Below, piece by piece: positions 50,773-60,293 of a stretch of DNA of 64,000 nt. Position numbers and translations under genes: made by a program. Source of the stretch: Hippopus hippopus (taxonomy: Eukaryota > Mollusca > Bivalvia > Cardiida > Cardiidae); contig OX328099.1 in assembly GCA_946811185.2 (NCBI GenBank), positions 17,511,859-17,575,858 of the forward strand. The letters run 5' to 3'. Below the pieces are notes generated by a model. That model had not been told where the DNA came from. It searched no databases and saw only the letters and a list, made by a program, of their open reading frames with translations. How positions within the stretch are numbered: position 1 is the first letter of the stretch; every line of letters begins with the position of its first letter.

Positions 50773-50997
50773 CTTTTTACCAAACAACAAAACTTTAGAC
50801 AAGTCCAAATGGAAAGCCTTTGCAGACAACAAATTAAATGTGGCTCAAACAATGGGATTTGTCTTTGATACGGTTGAAAACATTATGGGTAAAGGAGAAA
50901 ATGCTGGTTACCAGCATTTTCTCCTTTTCCCACAATGTTTTCAAAATGCCTCTTCTCTAGGGTCATTTAAACAAGGGATTGTTTGGTAAAGGGTTAA
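50769..50997 (-). mobile_element. Family A MITE (A61)
   Basis: TTAACTTTTTACCAAACAAC starts the copy and GTTTGGTAAAGGGTTAA ends it. The core at about 50878-50943 is near perfect, with axis GCTGGTTACCAGC. Confidence 0.93.
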
Positions 50998-52421
50998 GGG
51001 TTAAAATTTGCATCTGAAATGACATTGTCTGTGTAACTTGAGTAATAGAACATGAGATAAGTGGGTTTTGCATATAAAGAAAAGGGGTGTGGGCTTGTGA
51101 TATGAGTTAGACCTATTACTACCTTGCGACAGTACCTATTAATTATACAGTGGAAACCTAAACCTATAAAGTATCCAATGTTCTTTTATCTATTATTGTG
51201 GTTGGGTATATCATTTGGCTTTTTCAAATCTAGTTAGAGTATGAAAACGATCCTTGCTGTCATAGGACTCAGACTCTTTGACTTGATTTATGAACAGTAT
51301 TATGACTTTCAGTCTAATATTATGACTTTCAGTCTGAAGTTGCAGGACATTTACACCATGATAAATTGAAAAAAAATACCTTGAACAAACTGCAAAGTAT
51401 GCTCAAAAACTTGAATTTCATCATTGCTGAGTTAACATACGATCTGGAAATGAATTTGAAACTACACCAGAAGAAGTTCATAATGTACGAGTAATTATGT
51501 TTAAAACAAAGAAGAGCAAAATTAATGAGAGACAAATATCAACAAAATGTCAGTGCTCTCTAAACAAGCGCCTAACATGTGTGAGCTTTCTGAATGCGGT
51601 CAGGATCAATTCTCGAGGAGAACATGGAAAAAATAGTTTCAATTTGTTAGTAATATGTTAGAATTTGTTAATGAATTTGGTTGGAAATCGATGCCACCAT
51701 AGAGGTAATGCACTGTTTGCATTGCAACCATAGAGCAAACCTGCTACATATGGGTTGTTCTTGGCAAAACATTGAAAAATTTTGTGCATACACAAACATT
51801 TTTGAAACACTGCAAACCATGTAACTTGTCTCGGTAAAATCGTTTTAGTTGGTACTTAGAACATTTGTGCTATCAAGAGATGTCCGATATTGAGCTGACA
51901 TGCGTGACTGTCTTCAGATATTTTGGCAAAAGGGTTTCAAATGCAAACTTTTTAAAACTGTTCCACAGCTGTAGTGATTCTTTTTCTTCGTGGACTTTCT
52001 GTTTAACATAATTATCAATATGCAAGCACCATTATTCCACTACAACAGACAGCTCTCCGAGATATTGTGGCTTTAAAGAGAAATTGGTTATAAAAAGCAG
52101 TGTTCCATATCGCTCAAATTTTTTCCTTTTGTTTCCTCTCGAAGATTTCACATCATTATAAATTGTATGTACTTTAATTGGTATGAATATATCTGTACTG
52201 TAATGGGGTGAAGGTTAGTTTTATATTCAGGTATTTTTAAAAGGAATTTATTTGAATAAGGTATGATACATTTCTGAATTGAAATAAATTCCTTTGGTTT
52301 GGAAATGAAAAGGTAAGATCATCTCAACTGCCTGTTATTTTCATTGACTAGATTTAAATACTAGATAGGTTTGTCAAGTTTTGTTGTCTGATTACTCAAG
52401 GATGAAATTTTTACCCATAGT
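50998..52421. other. Long unassigned stretch
   Basis: About 1.4 kb with no recognised element. A tandem pair, TATTATGACTTTCAGTCT, occurs at 51297 and 51318. GGAATTTATT and AATAAATTCC (52240 and 52281) are inverted. No gene supported. Confidence 0.35.
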
Positions 52422-52604
52422 TAACTATTACTACACAATCCCAACTTTCAACAACCCTGACAGAGAAGGGTTTTGAAAACATGGTTGGAAAAGGAGAAAA
52501 TGCTGGTAACCAGCATCTTCTCCTTTCCCACAAGGTTTTCTACCCCTTGCAAACCAAATTTCATTTTTTGAGTCGCATTTATTTTGTCGTCCGTAAAGGA
52601 TTAA
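52422..52604 (+). mobile_element. Family A MITE, right arm cut (A62)
   Basis: TTAACTATTACTACACAATC starts the copy. TTTTGTCGTCCGTAAAGGAT joins the middle of the right arm to the terminus. The core axis is GCTGGTAACCAGC. Confidence 0.87.
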
Positions 52605-52795
52605 CTCTTTACCATACCATAATGCAGCTGAGAAAGCAACTATTGCACAAATAATGGGGTCTGTCTATTAAAGGGTAAAAAATATTGCGAGAAAAGGAAA
52701 AAAATGCAGGTCTACAGCATTTCCTCCCTTTGCGACAATATTTTGTAAAAGCTTACCTTTACAGGGTTGTTAAAATATGGGATTACTTGGTAACT
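52601..52795 (-). mobile_element. Family A MITE (A63)
   Basis: TTAACTCTTTACCATACCAT starts the copy and TACTTGGTAAC ends it, merging into the B1 element. The core has drifted (GCAGGTCTACAGC). Confidence 0.78.
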
Positions 52796-52996
52796 CTTTC
52801 ACTACCAAGTAAATGATTTACACTTTTTCATTGGCTATAAATATAGTTCCCCTGCAAGATGGGGAGGCAGTTTGGCCTTAATCTAAAATAAAGTAGTGGA
52901 CAGTGAAGATCAGAGATCAGACTGCATGTTCTGTGCAGTCTGATCTTGATCTACACTGTCCACAAAAGCTGTCGTTAACTGTGAGGAAAGAGATAA
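52791..52996 (+). mobile_element. Family B1 element joined to A63
   Basis: TAACTCTTTCACTACCAAGT starts it and GGAAAGAGATAA ends it. The dyad is AGTGAAGATCAGAGATCAGA and CAGTCTGATCTTGATCTACA around CTGCATGTTCTGTG, flanked by GTGGACAG and CTGTCCAC. Confidence 0.88.
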
Positions 52997-53140
52997 AGGA
53001 ATAAGCTATTCAAGACTATTATATTGTTATTATGACCCATTACAAATATCTTCATGCTTGAAAATTTCACATTCCTTTTATGAATGGGATTGCCCTTGTT
53101 AGAGGAATAGGAGAGGAAAGAAACTGGGTCAAAATAATGT

Positions 53141-53352
53141 TTAACCCTTTACCACACGACAAAATTTTAGACCTGTCCAAATTGAAAGCATTTGCAGATG
53201 ATAATTTCAATGTGGCTCATTGATGGGATCTTTGTTTGATAGGGTAGAAAACATTTACTGGTTACCAGCATTTTCTCCTTTTCCCACAATGTTTTCAAAA
53301 GGCTTCTCCTTGAGGGTCATTAAAAGTCGGCCTTGTGTGGTAAAGGGTTAAA
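53141..53352 (-). mobile_element. Family A MITE with half the core (A64)
   Basis: TTTAACCCTTTACCACACGA starts the copy and TGTGTGGTAAAGGGTTAA ends it. AAAACATTTACTGGTTACCA shows that most of the left half-core is deleted, while the right half is complete. Confidence 0.9.
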
Positions 53353-53399
53353 GACATGTTTTCAAATTTGGGCCCTGAGAGTCTTCATATAATTATGGT

Positions 53400-53648
53400 T
53401 TAATCCTATACTAAATGACTAAAATTTAGACATGTCCAAATTGAAGGAATTGGCAGACCACAAATTGGATGTGTGTCAAATGATTTGAACTGTAAATGGA
53501 AGGGTAGAAAACATTGTAAGCAGCATTTTCTCCTTTTTCCACAATGTTTTCCGCACTTTTCAAAGACAATGCTCTTCATTTACACCATATTTCATTTATA
53601 GTATGCAGACCCTTTCAATTTACACAAGTCATTAATTTTTTCATCTGG
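53400..53648. mobile_element. Family A derivative with two right arms around a half core (A65)
   Basis: TTTAATCCTATACTAAATGA to TGTCAAATGATT is a right arm in minus orientation. After AAAACATTGTAAGCAGCATT and TTTTCCGCACTTTTCAAAGA a second right arm in plus orientation follows, with CCCTTTCAATTTACACAAGT. It is symmetrical around the core, unlike a normal copy. Confidence 0.7.
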
Positions 53649-53863
53649 TCAACAATCCCAAGTTTTAACAAGCCTGAAGAGAGAAAGCTTTTGAAAACAT
53701 CATGAGTAAAGGATAAAATGCTGGTAACCAGCATTTTCTCCTTTTCCCACAATGTTTTATGTCATTTCAAACAGAGAAATCATCTTTTGGGCTAGATTCA
53801 ATATTTCTTTGTATAGTCTTTCAATTTGGTCAAGTGTGAAATTTTGTCGTTTGGTAAAAAGCT
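53649..53863 (+). mobile_element. Family A MITE, left terminus trimmed (A66)
   Basis: TCAACAATCCCAAGTTTTAA starts within the left arm. The core axis is GCTGGTAACCAGC and the end is GTTTGGTAAAAAGCTAA. Confidence 0.85.
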
Positions 53864-54000
53864 AATTTTTGCCTTACAACAAAATTGTAGATTGGGTTAT
53901 TTTGAATCGAACATCAATAGCAGATGCAACTTAAATGATGGGAGTTACCCTTGAAAGGATAGGAAACATTGTGGGAAAAGGAGAAAATGGTGTATACCAG
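53860..54000 (-). mobile_element. Family A MITE cut in the core (A67)
   Basis: CTAATTTTTGCCTTACAACA starts the copy. It stops at GAAAATGGTGTATACCAG, at the axis of the dyad, and the rest is missing. Confidence 0.75.
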
Positions 54001-54092
54001 TACAAGATTAAAGTGTTGAATTAGTATATGTAACACAAAGGGCTGAATATGATGGAAAACCTCGTTCCTAAGGATTTTCAAAATGCTTCTGT

Positions 54093-54553
54093 GCCATGCT
54101 TTGGCAAAAGGGGACTTAGTACATCTCTGTGATACATTGTACAAAGCTAGTCATCACATTATTATGGATCCATTAACTCTTTACCACACAAGAAAAATTT
54201 AGACAGGTCCAAATTGAAAGCATATGCAGACAACAAAGCAAATGTGACTCAAAGGATAGAACGTCTCTTTGATAGGGTACAAAACATTGTGGGAAAAGGA
54301 GAAAATGCTGGTTACCAGCATTTTCTCCTTTTCCCTCCATGTTTTCAAAAGGCTTCTTCCTCAGGGTCGTTAAAAGTCGGGATTGTGTGGTAAAGGGTTA
54401 AAGCCATTTTGTCTTACAACCAACAGGATTATGAGGTAGACCAGTCCTTTGATATGCAGAAAATTTAAAGATAGCAAAATGCTTTGACCTATGTCAAAGT
54501 GTGCGGACTACTTTTTTGCAGATGTTTTAAGCCCCCTTTTCACAGAACATGGC
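54093..54553 (+). mobile_element. Element D interrupted by family A
   Basis: GCCATGCTTTGGCAAAAGGG starts it and CCCCTTTTCACAGAACATGG ends it. Left and right parts align with 2390-2638; the family A copy at 54173-54401 sits at TTAA between GGATCCA and AGCCATTTTGTC. Confidence 0.8.
54173..54401 (-). mobile_element. Family A MITE nested in element D (A68)
   Basis: TTAACTCTTTACCACACAAG (54173) to GTGTGGTAAAGGGTTAA (54401). The uninterrupted D copy reads GATCCATAAAATCCATT where this copy reads GATCCA, the MITE, then TTAAAGCCATT, so exactly TTAA is duplicated. The core is near perfect. Confidence 0.95.
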
Positions 54554-54570
54554 TCTTGTCATTAGGTATA

Positions 54571-54791
54571 GGGTTTAAACCTTTTACCTAACAATTCTGT
54601 ATTTTAACAACTTTGAAAACTTTGAGGGAAAGGCTTTCCTACCACTCTCAAAACAAATTTCAATTTCTGAGGCACATGTATCGGGAAGTGTACAAATGCT
54701 TTCAATTTGGACCTGTCTTAAAATGTCATTGTGTGGTAAAGGCCTCTTTTCTCAAGGTTGTTAAAACTCAGAATCATTAGGTAAAGGGTTA
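54571..54791. mobile_element. Family A composite with left arms at both outer ends (A69)
   Basis: TTTAAACCTTTTACCTAACA starts a plus copy that has lost its dyad and reaches a right terminus (ATTGTGTGGTAAA) at about 54740. CCTCTTTTCTCAAGGTTGTT then AGGTAAAGGGTTA follows, which is a left arm in the opposite direction. So the outer ends are both left arms. Confidence 0.65.
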
Positions 54792-54857
54792 GGGTTTCTA
54801 GAGAGCTATCATTGAGAATCATTGATCTAAGTTAGCTTGTCTCGCTATTGATATAAG

Positions 54858-55072
54858 ATTATCTCTTTCCATACCATAGCCAACACCAGAAGCTTTTGTG
54901 GACAGTGTAGATCACGATCAGACAGCACAGAACATGAAGTCTGATCTCTAATCTACACTGTCCACTGCTTTATTCTAGATTGTGACCAAACTGTCTCTTG
55001 ATCTTGCAGCAGAAATCTAATTTTAGCCTTTGAGAAAATGCAGTTTATCCATTTAGTAGTGAAAGAGTTAAA
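54858..55072 (-). mobile_element. Family B1 element, inverted
   Basis: TTATCTCTTTCCATACCATA starts it and GTAGTGAAAGAGTTAA ends it. The dyad is GTGTAGATCACGATCAGACA and AGTCTGATCTCTAATCTACA, flanked by GTGGACA and TGTCCAC. Confidence 0.88.
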
Positions 55073-55283
55073 AGGTTTATCTTTGAACTATGAGAATACT
55101 CCATGCTCACAGACACCTTGGGTTATAATGGGCTGTACGCAGGTCATGTTTTGTCACTCTGTCTACGTCTTATTGTAATGTGGATTGAATTACCTCCCCT
55201 GTTATCCCACAAAACACACCTTTTAAAGGCATTTGTTACGAGCTCTCTGATTGGTTAGTATAATGACTTTTGTTGTTCCTTAG

Positions 55284-55339
55284 GGCAAAATGTGTTCAAA
55301 CATTGTGCCAGAATGTGTGACACACTGATATGGACGTAA
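55284..55339 (+). CDS. Candidate 3' terminal exon, unknown protein
   Basis: After the acceptor TTTTGTTGTTCCTTAG, two bases (GG) complete the codon left open at 47699 to give Arg. The frame then reads QNVFKHCARMCDTLIWT and TAA at 55337-55339. AATAAA follows at 55388-55393, a suitable distance. Combined with the exon at 47619 the peptide end would be LLTAQTLWCER then QNVFK. No family recognised. Confidence 0.4.
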
Positions 55340-55387
55340 ATGAAAGCTGGAATTACCAATACTGGAACTAACAACTGGAATTATGTA

Positions 55388-55393
55388 AATAAA
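55388..55393 (+). terminator. Candidate polyadenylation signal
   Basis: AATAAA lies 49 bases after the stop codon of the candidate exon at 55284-55339. The hexamer is common in AT-rich DNA, so its weight comes only from position. Confidence 0.3.
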
Positions 55394-56174
55394 ACTTTCT
55401 GTGGAATTTAAGTGAAAATTGCTAGACTGTACCTTTGGACAATTTAGGGATTTAACAGTAAGTTAAAAGGGTAAAAATGAATTAAGAAAAGGAAACTACT
55501 GACTACTTTGTAAAGTCTTAGACAGGTATATTCCAGGAAAAGATTGACAGAAAGGCCACACTTTTTAATGCTTATTTATATAATTAGTTTGGAAGTAAAG
55601 TCTTAGGTATTCAATGAATGAAATGCAGTACTTACCTGGATTAAATAATATCTCTATTACCTGTAAACTATATACACACAAAGTTTGCACCTTTACTTAA
55701 TACTTATATTTAGTTTTCTGAATATGTTTGCATATTTGGTTGACATTTTTATAATTTTTTCTTGCAACTTTGTGTACAAAATCAAAATTACTGTGTGATT
55801 TTATAAAATTTGCACCTTTATAATTAAGCAATATTGCATGAGTCATCCTTATTGTTTTTGTATGGTCATGTTTAAAAGTAGGTCACTCAGATGGACACTA
55901 ACTTTTGTGACCCCTGTATAACCTGTCTGTCCATTGACAGTTTATGTTGTGTTTCTTTAGTTCATAGAATTAAAGTCTCTTTATAATATTTATTTTATTT
56001 ATGAGGACACTTTAAGAATGTTTATTCCTGTCAATGACTTAATTATATATCTACGTGATATTTTACATGGTGACATACATGCCCAGCTCTGTACACATCT
56101 TTTTCAACCCTTATCTATTGAATCTGCATAATTGCTTGTGGCTGTCAAATAACCTTTTCTAACAATGCTTTGAT
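55394..56174. other. Unassigned AT-rich spacer
   Basis: No recognised element or exon. Confidence 0.35.
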
Positions 56175-56402
56175 TTAACTCGTTACCAAACGATAACATT
56201 TTAGGCTTACCCGAATTGAAAGCATTTGCAGATGACCAAATAATGTGGCTCAAACATTTGATTTTGTCATTGAAAGGGTACAAAACACTTTAGGAAAAGG
56301 AAAAAAATGCTGGTTACCAGTATTTTCTCCTTTTTCAAAAAAGTTTTCTGAATGATTCTTTTGGAGGGTTGTTAAAGCTCAGGATAGCATGGGTAAGAGT
56401 CA
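56175..56402 (-). mobile_element. Family A MITE (A70)
   Basis: TTAACTCGTTACCAAACGAT starts the copy and AGCATGGGTAAGAGTCAA ends it. The core is worn outside the axis (GCTGGTTACCAGT). Confidence 0.85.
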
Positions 56403-56540
56403 AAGATCATGAGGGAATAAATTTTTTAAAACATTATGCAAAAAGGAGAAATTGCACATAACTAGCATAATTTTTCATTCTCCCAAAACACATGCTTTCC
56501 CTCTAAAACAGAAGTCTAAAATTTTATCCTATTGTAAAGT
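56403..56540 (+). mobile_element. Family A MITE, shortened (A71)
   Basis: AGATCATGAGGGAATAAATT begins in the left arm. The core is AAAGGAGAAATTGCACATAA with a weak partner. The right arm has only TCTAAAATTTTATCCTATTG. Confidence 0.6.
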
Positions 56541-56582
56541 GGCAACTACTATGAGCATTTGCAAATTGCTATTTCTGTTTCA

Positions 56583-56787
56583 TTGCATATCCCAAACAAC
56601 ATATTTCGGACTTTTTCAAATTCAAAACATCTGCAGACAACAAATCAGAATTGGTTCAAATGGTCTTAAAATCCATGACAGGATAGAAAACAATGTGGGA
56701 ATAGGAGAAAATGCTGGGTATCACAATGTTTTCAAAAGCCTTCCTGCTGAGGGTCGTTAAAACTCAGGATTGTGTGGTAAAAGTTTA
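56583..56787 (-). mobile_element. Family A MITE with half the core (A72)
   Basis: GCATATCCCAAACAACATAT starts the copy and TGTGTGGTAAAAGTTTA ends it. GAAAATGCTGGGTATCACAA shows that the right half of the dyad is deleted. Confidence 0.8.
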
Positions 56788-57054
56788 TTTCTTAAATAAT
56801 ATCTATAAACGTTTTCAGTCAGGAAAAGTCATGCCATAATATTACAATTTCAAGATCTACTTTTGCTAGAAAAAAGCGAATATTATCGAAGAGAAATCAC
56901 CCAACACCAGACTGGGCTGATCACAGTCTAATCCTCATCTAGATTGTCTGCAAATCAAGTTGTGTCATTCAACAAAAGGTATTTTGTTGTCAGCCCATAA
57001 CTCATAGAAGGGTTGATTCAATGAAAAGGACTTTTTCATAGAGAATAAATGAAA
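56788..57054. other. Spacer with a possible family B trace
   Basis: CACCAGACTGGGCTGATCAC and CTAATCCTCATCTAGATTGT near 56905-56950 may be a very worn B dyad. Confidence 0.3.
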
Positions 57055-57217
57055 AAATAGAAATAACATGCTCCTGTTCCCAGGTTGTTTTTAGTCAGAA
57101 TAGGTAAGAGAGTTGCAGAAAGTGGAGATCAAAGATCAGACTGCAAAGTCATTATCTGATCTTGACCTAAGCTGGCCACAAAGTCTACTATAGTTGTGGC
57201 AATCACTCTGAGTTAAC
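57055..57217 (+). mobile_element. Family B2 element, 3' half
   Basis: AAGTGGAGATCAAAGATCAG and ATCTGATCTTGACCTAAGCT form the dyad, followed by GGCCACAAAGTCTACTATAG and CACTCTGAGTTAA, the B2 right arm. It shares its TTAA with A73. Confidence 0.75.
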
Positions 57218-57566
57218 CCTTTACCACACAATCCCATGCTTTATCGCCTGCCCTGGTAGCTCAGTGGTTAGCGTATCGGACTCGTGACCTGGTGGTTGTG
57301 AGTTCGATACCCGGGTGAGGCAAACTTTCTGGCGATTTTTTGCCTCTCACCTCTGATGCATGTGAGTCAGTGACTTTGGAAAGAAAGATGTGTCAATACT
57401 CAGGTGCGAGAAAGCCAGGAAAGACATGCATAGGTGCACTGACCATCGTGATATGACCTAACCTGTTAAAATGGCGTTTAACTCCTATTCGAGCAACCTA
57501 TGTTTCATCAACCCAGAGAAAGAAGCCTCTTGAAAGTAGTGTGGGAAAAGGCGAAAATGCTGTTTA
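57214..57566 (+). mobile_element. Family A MITE split by a SINE and fused to a tandem array (A73)
   Basis: TTAACCCTTTACCACACAAT to about 57246 is the left terminus. The arm resumes after the SINE at about 57500 (ATGTTTCATCAACCCAGAGA). The left half-core ends GAAAATGCTGTTTACC, exactly where the tandem array begins. Confidence 0.8.
57247..57500 (+). mobile_element. tRNA-derived SINE inside A73
   Basis: CCCTGGTAGCTCAGTGGTTA is an A-box head and GTGAGTTCGATACCC a B box (about 57298-57312). The acceptor stem does not close, so it is not a tRNA gene. The tail GATATGACCTAACCTGTTAA ends near CTCCTATTCGAGC. CCCATGCTTTATCG before and CCTATGTTTCATCA after it differ only by transitions and are probably an aged target duplication. 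Confidence 0.82.
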
Positions 57567-58632
57567 CCTGTACATAAAGGTGGGGGACATACTTCGCATA
57601 ATGATTGACAATAAGAATCACATAAGAAATAGACAATATGACAGACAGTGTGGGTCTAAGATTAGACAATACATTTTAGGTAGTCTGATCTAAATCTACT
57701 GTTTTAACAAAAGCAACTATAGTTTTGAATCTCTTTAAGGGTGAAGGGATAATTATGCTACCTGTACATAAACTTTTATAACGGGTAGGGGGCATACTTC
57801 TTCACAGAATAAGGAGAATCAGTATACAGACAACATAGCTGAAATTGCAAAATTTAATTGAGTCTCCACATTTTGCATGATCTGATCTAGATCTACACAA
57901 GTAACAAAGGCAACTCAAGTTTTGAGTGTCTTTGTAGGTGAAGAGATAAGTATGTTACCTGTACATAAAGGCTAGGGGACATTCTTCTTCACAGAATGAT
58001 TGACAAGGAGAATCAGTAAACAAACAGGCAATATTGCAGGCAGTGTAGACCTAAGATCAAGCTCATTATTTTTGCATTATCAGATCTAGATCTACACAAG
58101 TAACAAAATCAAGTTAAGAGTATCTCTACAGGTGAAGAGATAAGTATGTTACCTGTACATAAAGGCTAGTGGGACATTCTTGTTCATAGAACGATTGACA
58201 AGGAGAACCAATAAACAAATAAACAACACAGCAGACAGTGTAGATCTAAGATCAGGCTCCGCATTTTGTATGATCTGATTTAGATCTGCATTAGTATCAA
58301 AGGCAGCTCAAGTTTTGAGTATCTGTATGGGTGAAGGGATAAGTATGTTACCTGTAGATAAAAGAGGGGGGGGGACATTCTTCTTCACAGAATGATTGAC
58401 AAGGAGAATCAGTAAACAAACAGGTAATATTGCAGGCAGTGTAGATCTAAGATCAAGCTCCATATTTTGCAAGATCTGATCTAGATCTACACAAGTAACA
58501 AAGGCAACTCAAGTTATGACTGTCTTTTTAGGTGAAGAGATAAGTCTTGTTACCTGTACATAAAGGCTAGGGGACATTCTTCTTCACAGAATGATTGACA
58601 AGGAGAATCAGTAAACAAATAGACAACATACA
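57567..58632 (+). repeat. Tandem array of about 195-bp units derived from family B2
   Basis: ACCTGTACATAAA-type unit starts lie at 57567, 57760, 57957, 58151, 58350 and 58552, giving periods of 193-202 bp; the sixth unit is cut after about 80 bp. Each full unit contains TCTTCACAGAATGATTGACA or a variant, then a dyad such as GTGTAGATCTAAGATCA with TGATCTAGATCTACAC, then CAACTCAAGTTTTGAGT and GTGAAGAGATAAG. The first unit still has the B2 arm (AAAAGCAACTATAGTTTTGA and CTTTAAGGGTGAAGG). The array therefore arose by tandem amplification of a B2-containing segment. Confidence 0.88.
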
Positions 58633-58711
58633 GTCTTTGTATGAGGATGACAATACTTGATATGGTTGAATTCAACACAAAGTAGTTAAGGTACATGTTG
58701 GGTTGTTCAAG

Positions 58712-59170
58712 TCTTACCTCTTTAGCACACAATTCCAAGTTTTAACTCTTTCACTACTGAATAAATAAATTGCATTTTCTCAAAGGCTAAAAATACATTT
58801 CCTCTGCAAGATCAAGAGACAGTTTGGTCATAATCTAGGATATAGTAGTGGACAGTGTCGGTCAGAGATCAGACTGCACATTCTGTGCAGTCTGATTTTG
58901 ATCTGTACTGTCCACAAAAGCTTCTGGTGTTGTCTGTGGTATGGAAAGACTTAATGACCCTGAGAAAGATGTCTCTTGAAATTATTCCCCCCCCCTCCCC
59001 CATGGAGGAGAGAAAATGCGGGTAACCAGCATTTTCTTCTTTTCCCTATATGTTTTTTTTACCCTTCAAAAGATAAATTTTATGTTTTGAATGAGCAACA
59101 TTCAATTTGTCGTCTGCAAATACTTTCAATGTCGACTATGCTAAAATCATGTAGTGAGGTAAAAATTTAA
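58712..59170 (+). mobile_element. Family A MITE hosting a B1 insertion (A74)
   Basis: CTTACCTCTTTAGCACACAA runs to AATTCCAAGTTTTAA at 58745. The arm continues after the B1 element with TTAATGACCCTGAGAAAGAT at 58951. The left half-core is disrupted by a C-run (58985-58999), and the copy ends AGGTAAAAATTTAA. Confidence 0.88.
58742..58954 (+). mobile_element. Family B1 element nested at the internal TTAA of A74
   Basis: TTAACTCTTTCACTACTGAA starts it and TATGGAAAGACTTAA ends it. Intact family A copies read ACTTTTAACGACCCTGAG at this place, which contains one TTAA; here it is present on both sides of B1. The dyad is CAGAGATCAGACTGCACATT with CTGTGCAGTCTGATTTTGAT. Confidence 0.93.
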
Positions 59171-59352
59171 GAAGTAAGAGACTGTTTGGAGTATTGAGGT
59201 AAATGGATAATGAAGGAACTAGAAAATTTTGTCATTGAGGTATTTGGATAATCACAGGAAACTAAAAATTCTGTCATAAGATTTTTAAATAGATGACAGT
59301 TACCTTCAGAAATATCTCTGATTTCAGAAATTTTGCTTTTAGGAAGTAGTAA

Positions 59353-59582
59353 TTTAATCCTTTACCAGACAACAAAATTTTAGCCTTGTCCAAATTCAAA
59401 GTATTTGGAGATGACGATTTCTGTCTAGCTCAAATGGTACAATTTATATTTGATGGGGTAGAAAACATTGTGGGAAAAGGAGAAAATGCTGGTTACCAGC
59501 ATTTTCTCCTTTTCCCACAATGTTTTCAAAAGACTTCTTTCCCAGAGTCATTAAAAGTTGGCATTGTGCGGTAAAGGGTTAA
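59353..59582 (-). mobile_element. Family A MITE, near-consensus (A75)
   Basis: TTTAATCCTTTACCAGACAA starts the copy and GTGCGGTAAAGGGTTAA ends it. The core at about 59462-59526 is a perfect 65-nt dyad: two 32-nt arms from AAAACATTGTGGG to GCTGGT around a single unpaired T. Confidence 0.95.
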
Positions 59583-59829
59583 CTCTTTACCTCATGAACC
59601 AAACTGGCAGCAGACAGCTTGGAAATCTCTTGGCCCATATTAAAAAAATTTGCAAATTACACCGTAATTATAAACATGGCTCAAATGTTTGGATTTGTCT
59701 TTAAAAGGACAGAAAACTGTGTAGATAAAGGAAAAAATGCTGGTTACCAGCATTTTATTCTTTACCCACAATGTTTTAGATGTTTTCTTCGAGGTCGTCA
59801 ACACACATGATTATGTGGTTATGGATTAA
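59579..59829 (-). mobile_element. Family A MITE (A76), sharing TTAA with A75
   Basis: TTAACTCTTTACCTCATGAA starts the copy and TATGTGGTTATGGATTAA ends it. One arm has an extra stretch near 59600-59640. The inner core is intact (GCTGGTTACCAGC). Confidence 0.85.
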
Positions 59830-60023
59830 AGAAGGGATACTCAGTACCCCTTTAACTTCAGTACAATGATCTCATATATAAAGAAAACATCTTGGCCAAA
59901 TGAGACATTTGGATCTGCTACAAGACGGGGAAAAAAGCCATATGTATGAGGCATTTTAAAAGCCCTAATTTTGCCACCAAATGAATGAACTTCACAAATT
60001 TCCTTTTAACTCTAATTTCCTCT

Positions 60024-60250
60024 TAACTCTTTACCATAAGCCAAAATTTTAGACTGGACCAAAATGGAAGCATCTGCAGACTACAAATGAAATGTTGCTT
60101 TAAATGGTGATTTCTGTATGTAACAGGGTAAAAACTTTGTGGAAAAAGGAGAAAATGCTGGTTACCAGCATTTTCTGCTTTTCCTACAAGGTTTCCAAAA
60201 GCTTTCTTTATTAGAGTCATTAAAATTCAGGATTATGTGGTAAAGGGTTG
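60024..60250 (-). mobile_element. Family A MITE (A77)
   Basis: TTAACTCTTTACCATAAGCC starts the copy and TATGTGGTAAAGGGTTGA ends it. The core axis is GCTGGTTACCAGC. Confidence 0.92.
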
Positions 60251-60293
60251 AAACTGAAAATGCATGTTTGCTGCAAATGATTTTTAGTCACAA

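Noticed and set aside
57247..57320. tRNA gene
   Set aside because: A and B boxes are present, but the acceptor stem does not pair and a SINE body follows, so it is a SINE head. The same holds at 8015-8085, 14105, 37723, 39820-39892 and 48780-48849.
57567..58632. CRISPR-like array
   Set aside because: Units are about 195 bp and similar throughout, without short repeats and unique spacers, in eukaryotic-looking DNA.
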